A stretch of 64,000 nt of DNA, from positions 1,612,001 to 1,676,000 of the forward strand of contig JBHGNT010000006.1 of NCBI GenBank assembly GCA_043228905.1, in the 5' to 3' direction. The notes under the pieces are model-generated. The model searched no databases and was not told the origin of the DNA. It saw only the letters and a list, made by a program, of their open reading frames with translations. Source of the stretch: Azolla caroliniana. Lineage: Eukaryota; Polypodiophyta. Below are positions 1 to 12,535 of the stretch, one piece after another (the first letter of the stretch is position 1; every line of letters begins with the position of its first letter). Made by a program: the position numbers and the translations under genes.

Positions 1-2684
1 TATTGAAGGTGGGATGTGCTACATTCATCAACCAATTTGTTACATGGGTCCAATCTAAAGTGTGTGAACAAATAAGTTTATAATGGGAGTTATTTAAAGG
101 TCGAGACTTTCTTGGTCATGAGTTAATTCATCTATTATACGAGTGTTTCTTGGCACCATAAGGTCAACGTGCTTTTACGTTAGTGGGAAAATACTTTTAC
201 AATATTTTACAATGTGAGTAACATAAACACGCATAGAGACCAATAAGTATATCATTGAAGGAAGGTAATGTTATAATGATAGGCAACATGTCAACAATAG
301 AGCACAATTGCATGTGACCATATACATGTATATATTATCTACAAGCTAATCATGATCTCCGTTAACAACAACATGTATAGCTAAAGGGGTCACTGATGAT
401 GTTGTTTCGTAAAATTTGGACATTATCAAATTTGCCCAATTCTTGAAAGCTATGTTTCCCAATGTCCTTTGGTCAATGTAGCCTTCACACAGAAACAATG
501 TCAACAAAAAATATATAAAGAGATAGATATAGTTGAGTTGGTAAGGTTTTCCGATGGAGATCAGAAGGTCATGTGTTCAACCCTCCACATTCCAAAGTGG
601 CTTCTAGTAATATGTATGGTGTGAAAAATGACATTTGTCAAAGGGCACTAAGCTCTACAAACATATGACTTTGAATCATGTTGAACTTGTGAAGGTTCAC
701 ACCACTTGCAAGAGGAGAAGTGGGTTGCCTACTACATGTAAGGGGCAAAACACTAAAAGAAGTTTTTAATCCAAGGCAAGAATTTAATTCTATATGATTG
801 TTTTCATAAGCATTCACATAAAAACAATATTTACACTTTACTATCATCAGATTTTTTTTTTGTTGCCTTTCTTAGCCTGTGTGCATGTAAATAGGGTCAT
901 TTTTTATGTTTTGTTCTTCTTGTGTCAAGTTAATTGAAATGAAAGGGATGAGCTCCTACTGGTCATGGATTTGCCATGCAGGATTGTGCATGGGTATGTT
1001 TTGGGCCATGGACATTGGATACTCCTTGGATATGGCATATGTACATTATCTCGCAACCCCTCACTTTAATTGTGCTTAAATAGCTAGGATTTCTTATAAG
1101 GGATTGTAGTAAACCAACTAATCAAATAAGCCCATTTTGTCCTAAAGCTATGGACCTCAATACTTTCGAAAAAAAATTAAATTTTTTTAATGAGCCTTAT
1201 TTTGATGCGGAGCTACAACTTGTTTTCATTTTTACGGTTTTCTTTCTACTAGTGTAGTGAAAATATATTTGGAGATAGTTGATAGTGGTTGCCTTCTTTA
1301 GTAGATAGCTTGTACATAAAAAAAAGGAAGCTCACCAAACTACAAGGAGCACAAAAACCTCACCAATAGGTACTTTAACATGTTCGTGAATGTCTAAGGA
1401 GCACAAACAACTTGCCAACAAAACTCATAAAATTGTTCTCTCATGTGAAATAAGGTTAATATTTAATCTCTAATTCACATCGTTCAAACACTAACACACA
1501 CATGCTTGCAATTACATACGTATATGTGTGTGCATGTTTATAATGGCGAAGGTATTCAAATGCCAATAGTTACCTACATATACATATGTAATTCCATATA
1601 GTGAGTTGTAAGCATCTCTAAGAGCTTGTGACCTTGGAGCTTGGGTACATACGTGAATTTCAGTTTAGATAGACACAATGGATATTTCCATGTGGATAAC
1701 TACTATAAATCCTTCATTGGCATAACCACTTCACAAAAAAGATGTCTGTTTTGAAGAATATGTTGTTTATTGTGATTCAACTATACATAAACCAATTCAC
1801 ATAGACTAAAAGAAGATGATTCCAATTTTGCCATAAATATATGTTGGAATAACCGTTGGAGTTTTGAATTGTGCGTATTCCAACACAAAAGAAGACATTG
1901 ATATGTTCTTCTTCCATTGATTATATATTCTAATGAGATGTTCTAACTTTTCCATTTTCGTTTACGCCCCAATAGAATGACAATATGTGTTCTCAAATAG
2001 GTAAATGGCAAGGTTCACACATTATTCAATCTTATGATAAAACATAAATTTTCTCCAATGACAATCAACGAGAATATATAGGTATTGACAATAAAAATCT
2101 TCAACAAAGATCATACAAGTTACCTTATGAATGTATTCGATATGTCCATCTACAAAGACAATAAATTATTTGGTAATATGTCCTACCAAAAAAAATATGG
2201 CAAGGTTTTACATGCTCAAATTCTTTGCTATTCTCTAAGTTATAATGTAGAAGCTTGTACGTTTTGAGAAAAACAGTAATGTTTCCATCCAAGACTAAAG
2301 GCAGTATAGACATGACTAGTTGTAATTAAGCTTTGCTCATTGTTTAATGTGCCCAAGTTTATGCCCTACATCCTTTCATTTAACAATGTAGCCAGTATTG
2401 TCCACATTAATCAATCATTCCAATGAAAACACAATTCCCGACTAGTAGACTTAGGCCTTGTAGGCTTCACAAATTGCATAGTACGACATTATGATCTAAC
2501 ATATGAGAAAATGTTTCGGATCATATATCAACAAACCCAATTATTCAACAAACAAGGGAGCTAGGTGTTGTGAAAGGCCATACTTCTATTCAACAATTGT
2601 TTATGAGGCCATGTCAGTTGGAAGTTATGGATGTGATTGCATATAACGACGCTTGACGTTATACGTCATATAAACATGGGATGT
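1..2684. other. AT-rich intergenic DNA
   Basis: No open frame here resembles a known protein and no exon-like stretch with splice sites was found. Apart from the SINE candidate near 515-640, I see only simple AT-rich plant intergenic sequence. Confidence 0.6.
515..640 (+). mobile_element. tRNA-derived SINE candidate
   Basis: A pol III A-box-like motif, TAGTTGAGTTG (530-540), fits TRGYNNANNNG. A B-box-like motif, GTTCAACCC (575-583), fits GWTCRANNC. They lie 34 bases apart, about the spacing in tRNA-derived SINEs. The rest of the would-be tRNA has diverged, so this is not a functional tRNA. I could not define the 3' end or a target duplication, so the limits are approximate. Confidence 0.45.
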
Positions 2685-2855
2685 TCGATGGATCTCGTAA
2701 CACGTGACCTAGAAGAATTACTTAGTCATTGCATCACATCAACGATCATCAAAGATGCATAACCTATATTTCGATGGATCTCCTAACGTGCGACATAGTA
2801 GAATTACTCACTCATTGCATCACATGAACGATCATCAAAGACGCATCACATAACC
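2685..2855. repeat. Tandem duplication, 86-bp unit
   Basis: Two copies of a unit beginning TCGATGGATCTC start at 2685 and 2771. Both contain the words ATTGCATCACAT and ACGATCATCAAAGA. They differ by scattered substitutions, so the duplication is not recent. Confidence 0.7.
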
Positions 2856-2959
2856 TGGTGGCAAGCAACGACAACGATGGATGAGGAGGATGGGCATGTG
2901 CATCCATCCATCCATCCATTCCCGACCATCATGACAAAGATCCAACCACCATGGGTATG

Positions 2960-3090
2960 CAAACCCTCACTCATGGCGTCACATCAAGGATCATCAAGAT
3001 CACATGACACCCTTGCCCATTGCATCACATCAAGGAACATCAAAATCCATCCACACCCTCGCCCATTGCATCACATCAAGGATCATCGAG
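2960..3090. repeat. Short degenerate tandem repeats, related to the 86-bp unit
   Basis: Three spaced copies of a core reading about GCATCACATCAAGGATCATC follow the 86-bp duplication and share words with it. The same ancestral word seems to have expanded at two periods. A short CATC run (2899-2918) lies between the two clusters. Confidence 0.6.
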
Positions 3091-3184
3091 ATCAAACCAC
3101 GGCTGAGCACACTCTCTCACTCTCACTCAGATCATCAACTCGACGTTATTACATAAATACCCTATCTCAAGTGTTGTGTGTGTT

Positions 3185-3207
3185 GGGGGGGGGGGGGGGG
3201 GGGGGGG
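3185..3207. repeat. Poly-G homopolymer (23 G)
   Basis: An unbroken run of G. Such runs form G-quadruplexes and are often mis-sized in assemblies, so the exact length should not be trusted. Confidence 0.9.
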
Positions 3208-3507
3208 CAGGTGAGATGGCCATTGGCATGGGTGCCCAAATTTCTACCATCACCATTTTAGGTCACCGTATTCATGAATCATCATGCATATGATGATGTC
3301 TTCCCCGACTCGATTCAATGGAATGTAGAGCAAGCAGAAACAAAAAAAAGGAAGAAAACACTCTGGGTTCTTCTTATTCATATGACACAATACACACATA
3401 AAAGCACAGGTAGAAAGCCTGAAAATCCATCCATCATGGTAGCAATGAAATCGGGTGACTGATGATCCCCTCCTCATCAGGAAGGAACAAATCGGGAGAC
3501 AGAAGAA

Positions 3508-3545
3508 GAAGATGATGATGATGATGATGATGCTGATGAAGAAGA
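3508..3545. repeat. (GAT)n microsatellite
   Basis: A run of GAT/GAA triplets just downstream of the GH105 stop, probably in that gene's 3' untranslated region. Confidence 0.7.
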
Positions 3546-3561
3546 AAGAGATGGATCAATG

Positions 3562-4749
3562 TCAGTGCTTGAGGAGTTGAAGGGAGGCCAGCAGGAAAGG
3601 GCCGACCCCTTTTGCGTCGTTGGTGACGACGGCCTCGCTCAGATAGTACTCGTAGGTACCATTGCGGTACGGCGTGCCGCCCAGGCCCCCCACTGAGACG
3701 GTACGGTTGAAATTGATGCCCCCATCCGCCCGTGACTCCACGAACTGCGTCTTCAAACCCTCAAAGCCCCGCTCGTAGACCGCGCGGTACTCCGATTTGG
3801 ACAGGTACCCTTCCCTCACACCCTTTGCGAACCCATACACGAACATGGCGGATGCAGAAGATTCCAGATAGTTCCCTGCACGCCCACCTTGATCCAAAAC
3901 CTCCCACCACACGCCAGTGGCTGGATCTTGCACCTTGGCCACCGCCACCGCTAGCCGCCTTAGGATTGCCTCGAGATCCGCCCTCTTGCCATGGTCTTTC
4001 GGGAAGAAATCGAGGGTATCGACCAGTGCCATGAAGTACCAACCAACCGATCTCCCCCAGAAGCTCGGTGAATGGCCAGTGACCGGATCGGCCCATGCCT
4101 GTTGCCGTGACTCATCATATCCATGGTAAAGCAGCCCGGTTACGGGATCCCGGGCCCTTTTCTCCATCAACACGAATTGCAATGCAATGTCATCGAAGGA
4201 GGGCTTAGGTTCATCTTCAAAGAGGAGGGTATACTCGGCATAGAACGGCTCGGCCATGAAGAGACCATCGAGCCACATCTGGTATGGGTAGACTTGCTTG
4301 TGCCAGAAGCCTCCCTCGGACGTCCGCGGTTGCTTTTGCAACTGGTCTCGGAGAAGCTTGGCCGCGGCCCTGTACTTGGGCAATCCAGTCCTCTTCCACA
4401 AGAAGAGCAAAATCGTGCCCGACCTTATGTTGTCGAGATTGTAGTCAGATTCCTTGTAGGTCGGGATGGTGCCATTGTCTGCGACGTATGTGTCGGTTCG
4501 ATTCTTTATGTAATCGAGATACTTGGGTTCTCGGGTCTTTCGCCACACTTGTTGGATTCCATACAGGAGGACGCCGCGCTCATAGTTCCATTGATCCTTG
4601 CCGGGACCTGTCGAGTTCCAGATATTAAGGGCGGTGTCGGCCATCCGAACATATAACGGCTTCTTGCTGTTACTTCCAGCCTCCGCCATGCATATCCAGG
4701 GAAGCAAGCACAAGAAGGCAGAGACGACCACTATCCGTGAGTTTCTCAT
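3562..4749 (-). CDS. Secreted unsaturated rhamnogalacturonyl hydrolase, GH105 (YteR/YesR-like)
   Basis: One uninterrupted frame encodes 395 residues. The longer frame to 4767 begins with TTG, so I take the first ATG (4747-4749). It is followed by a hydrophobic signal peptide (residues about 5-24). The rest matches the six-hairpin GH105 fold, which removes the unsaturated sugar left by rhamnogalacturonan lyases. Visible motifs are DNIRSG (about 106), EGGFWHKQVYPYQMWLDGL (about 146-163), HGYDES (209-214) and FWGRSVGWY (230-238). Asp161 in WLDGL fits the catalytic Asp143 of Bacillus YteR, and His209 fits its His189. Length is normal for the family. The frame is clearly GC-rich (63-65% in two lines I counted) against AT-rich surroundings, and it has no intron. 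The GH105 members I know are mostly bacterial and fungal, so horizontal origin or an ancient plant lineage are both open. Confidence 0.88.
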   Translation of the reverse strand: MRNSRIVVVSAFLCLLPWICMAEAGSNSKKPLYVRMADTALNIWNSTGPGKDQWNYERGVLLYGIQQVWRKTREPKYLDYIKNRTDTYVADNGTIPTYKESDYNLDNIRSGTILLFLWKRTGLPKYRAAAKLLRDQLQKQPRTSEGGFWHKQVYPYQMWLDGLFMAEPFYAEYTLLFEDEPKPSFDDIALQFVLMEKRARDPVTGLLYHGYDESRQQAWADPVTGHSPSFWGRSVGWYFMALVDTLDFFPKDHGKRADLEAILRRLAVAVAKVQDPATGVWWEVLDQGGRAGNYLESSASAMFVYGFAKGVREGYLSKSEYRAVYERGFEGLKTQFVESRADGGINFNRTVSVGGLGGTPYRNGTYEYYLSEAVVTNDAKGVGPFLLASLQLLKH

Positions 4750-5493
4750 TGTAGATCCAATCGACAACCCCGATGTTTTAGAGTTTATTGTGTTTTATCT
4801 GGCTTGAATTGTGGTACAACTTTGTACAAAACAAAAGCAAAAGCAAAATACCAACCACCAGCAACAAGATTTGCCGGATGGGGAATGCTGGTTCTAGTAC
4901 TCTTGGAGATCTAGAAGCTTATTATTCAGACTAATCTGTTCACCTCTCATGGGGGTGTGTGTGTGTGTGTGTATGCATAAAGAGAAAGAATTTCAGAGCA
5001 AAAGAAAAGAGAGAGGTGAGATGAGATGACCAGTTCTCTTGGAAATGCTTGGTTTTTAAAAGAAAAGTCAACCAGCAATTTAGCACAAATTTCGTTAGAT
5101 CTCTTCGTTGTTAAATTTAATCCTCTTTTCCACATCTTGGTCTCTGATGCTTTATGTCTCTCACAACAAAAATCCATTTTCTCCTAAGCAACCCGAAATG
5201 CCTCATATTTTTTCAATTGTAAGAGTTGGAGTTTGAAATATATGTCTTTTTCGTTTAATAATGCTATTAAATATTTGAGGGAAGAACATGAGTCTTCATA
5301 GTTGCATTACGTATTTGATTGGTGGGATACTGTAGCATTATATATTTGTGGGATGTGGATCTTATTAGTTATCACATATAATACTATTATATGTTTGTGA
5401 GACGTGGCTCTTCATAGTTACTAGGATCAATCTTAGCCACCATATGTGTGTGTGAGCAAGATGAAAATACAAGTTACCCACTAAGTTATAACC

Positions 5494-5498
<5 letters not shown>

Positions 5499-5537
<39 letters not shown>
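5499..5537. repeat. (GA)n microsatellite at 5' edge of LINE remnant
   Basis: About 19 GA units sit directly against the first recognisable reverse-transcriptase codons of the LINE remnant that follows. Confidence 0.9.
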
Positions 5538-5541
<4 letters not shown>

Positions 5542-8086
5542 AAAGGAGGAGGTGGAATATGTATTTTCACATCTTGGAATTGATAAAAGCCCGGGTTGGG
5601 ATGACATTACGAATGAGTTTTTTAAAGCCTTTGTACCATAACTCAAAGCTCCTCTAACAATGATATTCCAAGAAATGTGGAGTTCTAGTAAAATGTCTGA
5701 TTCATGGAAAGTTGGTCTTGTTAAACTACCAAAAGTTGCATCTCCTATATCTTTTGCCCAATGGAGACCAATATCATTAATGGGTGGGATGTATAAGATT
5801 TTTGCCAAAGTAATTGCAAATAGACTTCAAAAGGTGTTGTCGTTTGTGGTCCACCCAATGCAATATGGGTTTATTGAGGGAAGGGACATCTTGCATAATA
5901 TTTTGAATGTGTAAATGGCAGTAGATTATGCAAAGGAATCCAAACAAATTATAATGATACAACTCGACATCGAGAAGGCATATGATCATGTAAGTTGGTC
6001 TTTTATTCCTCAACCTATGTCTCATATGGGTTTTGGGGAAAGGATGTCTCGAATATCATTGTTGGTGGGATTAGGTGCAGTGTCACACATTATGTTAAAT
6101 GGTGGAGTTACTAAGGCAATACTATTGAAAAGATCACTTAGACAAGGATGCCCATTGAGTCCATTATTATTTGCAATTGCAACACACCCGATTTTGGTGA
6201 AGATGCATGAGTTGGCAACTCCTCGAGAAATAGTTGGATTAGCTCTACCATCAGGGAAACAATTGATTGCCCAAGCATTGGCTAATGATTCGTTTTTATT
6301 TCTCAAACCAACACCTGATAACATAGCCAAAGCCATGGAGGTGTGGAATGTGTTCGCATTGGCATTACAATTACATATAAATATGCAGAAGTCGATGCTC
6401 ATTAGAAGCACTAAGAGTGATTTGGTTGATCTTGGATGGAGTGGCCAAATAATAAATCAAGGGAATGTGTGTAGACACTTAGTTTACCCTATTGGTGTTG
6501 ATGTCTCATCATCGCAAAGTTTGAATTGGATATAAGGAACCATTTTGGACAAATTTATGTATTGGAAGTCTCAAGCACGGTCGTTTAGTACTTGTCTCAA
6601 AGTGGTGCAAGCTATAATGATTCCAATTATTTATTATTTTTTGTCATTGTTACCGTGGACAAAGAAATCACTTGATCATTTAGCTCGTTCACTTAAATAT
6701 ACACTATGGAAGAAAGAAACAAACCTTGGTATGAATTAGGGATCATGGAACAATATTTGTACCCCAAAACGGTTAGGGCATGTTGCTTTACTAAATTTAG
6801 AAGATCATATCGTGGCTCGAAGATTCAATCTTTTGAAAGGTATGTGCATAGGTACCCAACCTTGGGTAGAAATAATTACTTATTTTGTCGAAAAGGTTGG
6901 TACTTACTATGGGAAAACGAGAATTACAGCTTTGTGGTGGCATGTGGTTAATAGTACCCGGCAGTTTAAATGTTCAGAATCTATTATGGTTCAACAATTG
7001 GTGCTTTCTTGGCAGCGGTGTTTGAATTTGTTTAATTGGAGGCCTCCTGAGTGCAGAAAAGATATAAATTCATTGGCAGTAGAGGTGTTGGCAGCTTCAA
7101 GGATATTACACTATGATGGAAATGAAAGTATAAATTCACAATTCAATCGAATGGCAAGGCTAGGCTTGGTAAATGTGGAAGATGTTATTTTAGAGTCATG
7201 TAGGAAAATGATGGCCTTTCCAACAATCAGAAATAAGTTTCATATACCACGTGGATATGGGTATATTTGGCAATCAATATTGGCATGCCTAGATTAGTTT
7301 TCCCAATTCCAGAGTTGGTGGTCGAGGAACCATGGAAAGATTGGTCATTTGGTAATGGGAAATCGATTGATGGGGTGCACACTAATGATGTGTACCATAA
7401 GTTGGTTGATGATAGAGCTTGGTTAGCAAATAAGGTTTTGGATACATGGCGCATTACTCAAAATGTGGAGTGGTGGCGTAGAGTTTTAGTTGTAGGGTGG
7501 CAATCTCATCTTCCATTTCGTGCAAAGGTGTTTCTTTGGCGTGCCATAGTTGGTGGGTTGCCTTTGGCGATGGCCTTAAAACGAAGACATATTTCAAATG
7601 GGACATGTTTTTTTCTGTACGGTGGTTGAAGAAGATGCCAGACATAGGTTCATTACATGTTCGGTTGCTAAAGGCATTTGGGTGATTATGTCACAAATTT
7701 GGGCATCGATATCAAGAAATATTTTGTCACCTTATAAATGGGTTTTTATGGATGAGGATAAAGTTATGCCCACACCATCGTATACGGTTGTTTTTTATTA
7801 CCTTAGATATTGGGAAATGTGGTTCAATTGGACCATGAGAAATGGGTTCTTGTTTGATGGACTTCATGGGGTAACACAACAACTCCGTAGGATGAAAGGG
7901 AAATTGATTTGGCAATTTTCACAACTATGTTGTATGGGGACGTTGTCCCAACAGAAGATAGACTTATGTCATCTAGTTTTACAACACTTGAGAGGGTTTC
8001 CCTTGCACTATCACTATTTATGAAGTTGTGACGATAACAAGGGTTGTATTATTATCTTATTTTAATAACAAACATTGATTTACGAA
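5538..8086 (+). mobile_element. Decayed L1-type non-LTR retrotransposon, 5'-truncated
   Basis: Broken frames on the + strand translate to a plant L1-type reverse transcriptase in the right order. The pieces are SPGWDDI (about 5590), WRPISLMGGMYKI (5764), QLDIEKAYDHVSW (5958), RQGCPLSPLLFAIA (6138), the catalytic box read as ALANDSFLF where FADD is expected (6273), and then the C-terminal zf-RVT region (about 7440-7990, with FRAKVFLWRAIVGGLPLA). Stops and frameshifts interrupt it repeatedly and the catalytic box is altered, so it is dead. The endonuclease and ORF1 are missing, as in a 5'-truncated copy. The 3' end reads TTTACGAAA then GA repeats instead of poly(A). Confidence 0.88.
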
Positions 8087-8098
8087 AGAGAGAGAGAG
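8087..8098. repeat. (GA)n tail at 3' end of LINE remnant
   Basis: A short GA tract directly follows the LINE 3' end, in the same strand phase as the tract at its 5' edge. Confidence 0.75.
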
Positions 8099-8614
8099 TA
8101 ATGAACTTATTTTAAGCAAAACTTGTGTAGATGATTAGTACCCTGACATTATGTTCTCATACAAAATGGAATGTGAGCAAACTCATATGGAAGCAATAGT
8201 GTAGATTGCAAACAAGGAAATAGGCTCTATCATGTATAGGGATTTTAACTTGCTTGTTTGGACTATATAGCCTTGGATCTCTCTCAAGTCACGATATATT
8301 ACGTTCCAAAAGTGCCTCATCCTATTGACAATGAAGCATGAACCTATTGAGGTGCCATGAAGTAACGTGTAATACACAACCCAATTATTGGAGTTATTGA
8401 CAATTAATCTTGTATGGATAGGAAGGCTCTCCAAGACACTTATTAGAAAGTATTTTCTCAAAGCACCATATTATTCATGAAAAACAAAGCATGATTGGTA
8501 AACTCATTAATGTCTTCTAGTTGTGTGAACTTGTGAACAATATATTCCAACGCATATAGACTAGCACCATTTGAGCTAATCTCAATGGGTATATGGCATA
8601 CCATCATTTCATTT

Positions 8615-8617
<3 letters not shown>

Positions 8618-8672
<55 letters not shown>
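8618..8672. repeat. (GA)n microsatellite
   Basis: About 27 GA units. On the minus strand this is the CT tail of the RTE-type 3' end that lies immediately to the right. Confidence 0.9.
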
Positions 8673-8674
<2 letters not shown>

Positions 8675-8701
8675 CCCAAATTTCCCTTATGAGACCAAAT
8701 C
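8672..8701 (-). mobile_element. RTE-type LINE 3'-end fragment (degenerate copy)
   Basis: Read on the minus strand, the sequence is like the module at 36256-36300: TTTGGTCTCATA, then a variable stretch, then TTTGGGCTCC, running into CT repeats. It is the most diverged of four copies in the window. Confidence 0.5.
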
Positions 8702-11700
8702 AGACATATCATCTTGTATGTGCCTCCTTCCTAGGAGGGTTACTACTCTCAGTGAAAATAATGCACTTATGTGCCCGTCAAACAAGTCATTATATTTCTC
8801 ACAAATTATTGTATGAGCATGTGATAAGTACATGATATTCATTCTCCATTAGGTTTTCATTTCATACATTGCATATCTTCATATTTGGGCGATGTGCCAT
8901 GATCATACCTCAACATTGTGTGTGTTATAGAGAGAGATAGAGGTTGAGTGTGATAGAAAGTATCTACATTTAGTCATCATGTGAGACAAAAAATGGAGTA
9001 ACGATCATGAAAAAGAGGAAATAAAGTATAGCCATCGTGTGTGAAAAGATATCAAGGAGTGAGGATTAAAGTGCATTATACCAATAATTTGATCCCCATC
9101 AATCTCGTATATGTTAGGGGTGATCTTGAGGTGTTTGATTACAAATTTGTTGAGGTGTCATCACTCTATTTAAAAATAGGCTAACTCTTGGGGAATAGAG
9201 CAACCATTCCAATTTTTTCCCCATATATGGTATTTAGGAAGCGGTGGCAGTGGGCACCTACATGAAAGTTCAACATCATGAACTCCTTAAAGAGAAACTT
9301 GAACATCAATAGTTAAGAACAACTTTTTTGTAGTGTCACACTCTTTGGCCTCTTGTTAGTGTCATTGATAATCAACTTCACACCCTCAAGTGTCTAAATT
9401 GTTGTATTCAATCTCCATTCTCTAAGAACCATTTGGTTTACTTACACCAATTCATTAGAATCCAAGTCTTACTCAATTGTTGGATACTAGAACTTTCTCG
9501 ATTAGAATGAGGCGGGACCACTACTTAATGTTATGTTCATTACAAACCTAAAATACAGTGAATTTGCTTGTCGGTGATGTGGAGTTCCCTTGCACCTAAA
9601 TTCAAATTTACCATTTTTTCCAAGGATACTTACTTTTACCTTGCATATTTCTATTCTCAACTTTGTTAATCATTGTTGGAATCAATTACACACACATATA
9701 TTGGTTTGATTTTTAAGCCTTAACTTTGAGCAAATATGCACACGAATCTTAGTTCAACATGAACAGTAAGAAAATATTATCTCGATCTTAAAAATAAGGT
9801 GCTCAAACGATAAATAAATAAAAGTTTTCTTTGTATTTTCCACCAAAAAATGAACCTCGTTGAAGTTGTTAAATCCGTCAATATATAACTATTGTCAATG
9901 TACGTTTAGCCTTTAGGAACCAACCCTCAATTGTAGTACCCTCGTAGATAGCGGCTAGTGAACATGTCATGGCCCTTATCTTCTTGGTAGTGTTGAAAGT
10001 TTCTTCAAACAATATCCTTTACGTTGACATTATTACCATTGTATTTTTAATTTTGATGGGGGCGATATCTCATTTTCTAAATCTTGCATGTGCCACCATA
10101 AGCATTAAAGAAAAGTTTGCATACTGTGTCTCGACAAAAGAAATAAAATCGTTGAAATTCAAACACGACAATTACGGTTTGCACATTGAATGCTTACAAG
10201 ATGTGTGATGAATTCCCTTCAAGTATATGAAGCAAAATGATATTAGATTTCTTAGCAATGAAAGTCTTGATAAGAATCTAATTACGTCGCGTCGTGCCGA
10301 TTACCAACTTAGTTGCATTTGCACGATTTAGATTATTTAGATCAGACACCAGGTCACCATAGGAAACTTTCATAAAGACCGAAAATAATAATAGTTCTAT
10401 GTAGACCTATTCACGAGGCTAAGAAACTAGGGATTTTAACCAACATCTAACAGTGAATGAATTGAGGATGCACGCGTTTGGTGTGTGTGGACATACATAC
10501 TGATACATATATACATGTCCACAAAGACACAAGCTTGGTATGAGGGGCTTTTCTTTGGTCACATTGAACGCAATGCAAACGTGCATTTAGAGAAACCTTC
10601 AGTGTGAAGTAAGGAAACTCAGAAAATTGTCATGTGCTCTGCCCTATGACATCCAAGAGTTGTTATCGTTATGTTTTGGCAGAGATCGGTGGGATCCACC
10701 AATACTTTCTGCACCATGACATGTGTTTTTTCTGAAACTAGATAACAATTCTTAGAAAAAGAAACCCACCCGAAGCCAGTCATTTTTTAGTGTTATCATC
10801 ATGTATCATGAGGTAGTACAGTAAATCAATTGGATTAACAAATCTCACCACCCCAACTAGATTGCAAGCTAGATTGCTGCTGTGCAAAAACATTTATCCG
10901 CAATGCATGAATTCTATGTATGAGAGAGATCAAACTATGTGTAAATTCACTTATTTCAATACACCATATGAGATAGATGACAAATACTTTTTAGGTTTTA
11001 AGTAATTGCAGTACGTGATGATAATTGAGGAACCAGTCGTAATAAGGGAAGATTATAATTGTTTATTTATATAATATTTTCCCCGATTTCAGATCCGTTA
11101 ATTTCTACAGATGCCATTGCTATACTCACCAAGTACGGTGAGTGGAAGCAAGTGATCAATTAAAGTTTTTTTATTGTTGAATGCATCACTTGTGGATTAT
11201 TAGTAATAAGAAAGTCAAAGTTACATCTATGAATGCAGCTACAAGATGGTGTAATTTATTTAAATTTGTTGATTTGTTGCTCCCCTTCATGCTCCTTTGT
11301 ATACAACTTTCCATGCCCTTATACTATGTTTATTCTTAAATAACTCTTTCAATATCTTCATCATCATCACCACCATCATGACATTCAATGCCTTCCTCAT
11401 CGTCATCATCTTCACAAAGTTGTCAAGACTCTATGAACCCATGTGCATCAAAGTTCAAAGCAGAAAGTTAGTTCGGACATTCTGCATACAGGAATTTCTT
11501 ATGCAGAAATTTCTCAAGAACTTAAGGAGTTTTGCATGTTCACTTAAACGAAGAAGAATTGAATACTCAAAGAAGTTGCCTTTGTCAAAGATCCCCATAA
11601 CACATTCCTTGCAAAAGCTATTTATGGAAGAAAAGCTTTCGAAGGCGTTACTAAAATATGAGACTTCGCAAGAGAATGAGTAAAAGCAAATAGAAGAGTA

Positions 11701-12535
11701 CTTCGACAAGTGACACAGACCAGTCAAAGTTAGAGAAAATGAAAGCCAAGCTTTCATCGGCAGCACCAAGAGGACCCTCCATGGGAGTCTACTCTACCAA
11801 ATAATCATATGAACACACAAAAACCATCCATCATTTAATTTACTGATGCATATCAATTTGCCTTCATTTTCATGCCCTCAACTTATTAGCACAGTTTTGA
11901 AAGAGGAAACGGAGGAAACTTCACTTTAGAAACATGATAGAATGGGAATATCATGGTTGACACGTAAAACTGATTAAAAAACTTTGAAAACATTATTCCA
12001 ACATGCACGAGACGTTTAAATTCATTCATATTATTAGTCGCGTGAATAATGACATCATCTCCAATTGTCTGATATACAATAGAACGAAAATTGTGCCAAA
12101 ATGAACTCTCATCTGAACAAAACACAAGAGTTTACAACCAAGCAAAAGGTTGCAATTACAGTTACAAAGTTCCTAACTCAACCCAACACAATAGTTGCAT
12201 TAACTATGATGTCATATGTCAAAGAATCAACACTTACAATTGTACAAATCTGAGAGCTGTGGGTTAAGTTCAAGCAAAAACTATGTATGTAATGCTTTGC
12301 CACCCTTTTTATAGCAGTAATGACTTTGGAAGGTATTAATCACCACATAATGTGGAGCAAGTCTATGCAACTCAGTTTAACCACATAGACTAGATTCATC
12401 TTCACATAACATGGAGCAAGTATATATATGCCACTTGGTTGTAATTACATACACCAGATTCATTTTCTCATGTCTCATTAATAGCCATGGTGTACAAAAT
12501 CATATGGCGGAGATACAAACCAAGGACGAAATATC

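Larger units (their letters stand above)
8099..12535. other. AT-rich intergenic DNA
   Basis: About 4.4 kb with no convincing gene. It holds a GA microsatellite with an RTE-type 3' end beside it (8618-8701). The part nearest 12535 probably includes the 3' untranslated region of the site-1 protease gene, which runs on the minus strand. Small open frames (for example near 9969 and 11297) show no family resemblance. Confidence 0.55.

Noticed and set aside
3732-4656. Several long open frames on the + strand
   Set aside because: They are opposite-strand shadows of the GC-rich GH105 gene; the minus frame has the family motifs.
6022-6411. 129-codon minus-strand frame
   Set aside because: Shadow of the LINE reverse transcriptase on the + strand.
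11080-11770. Possible exon-like pieces (an acceptor-like TTTCAG near 11090, a 128-codon frame at 11297)
   Set aside because: Pieces do not join in phase and match no family I know. They could be a gene relic, but there is no support.
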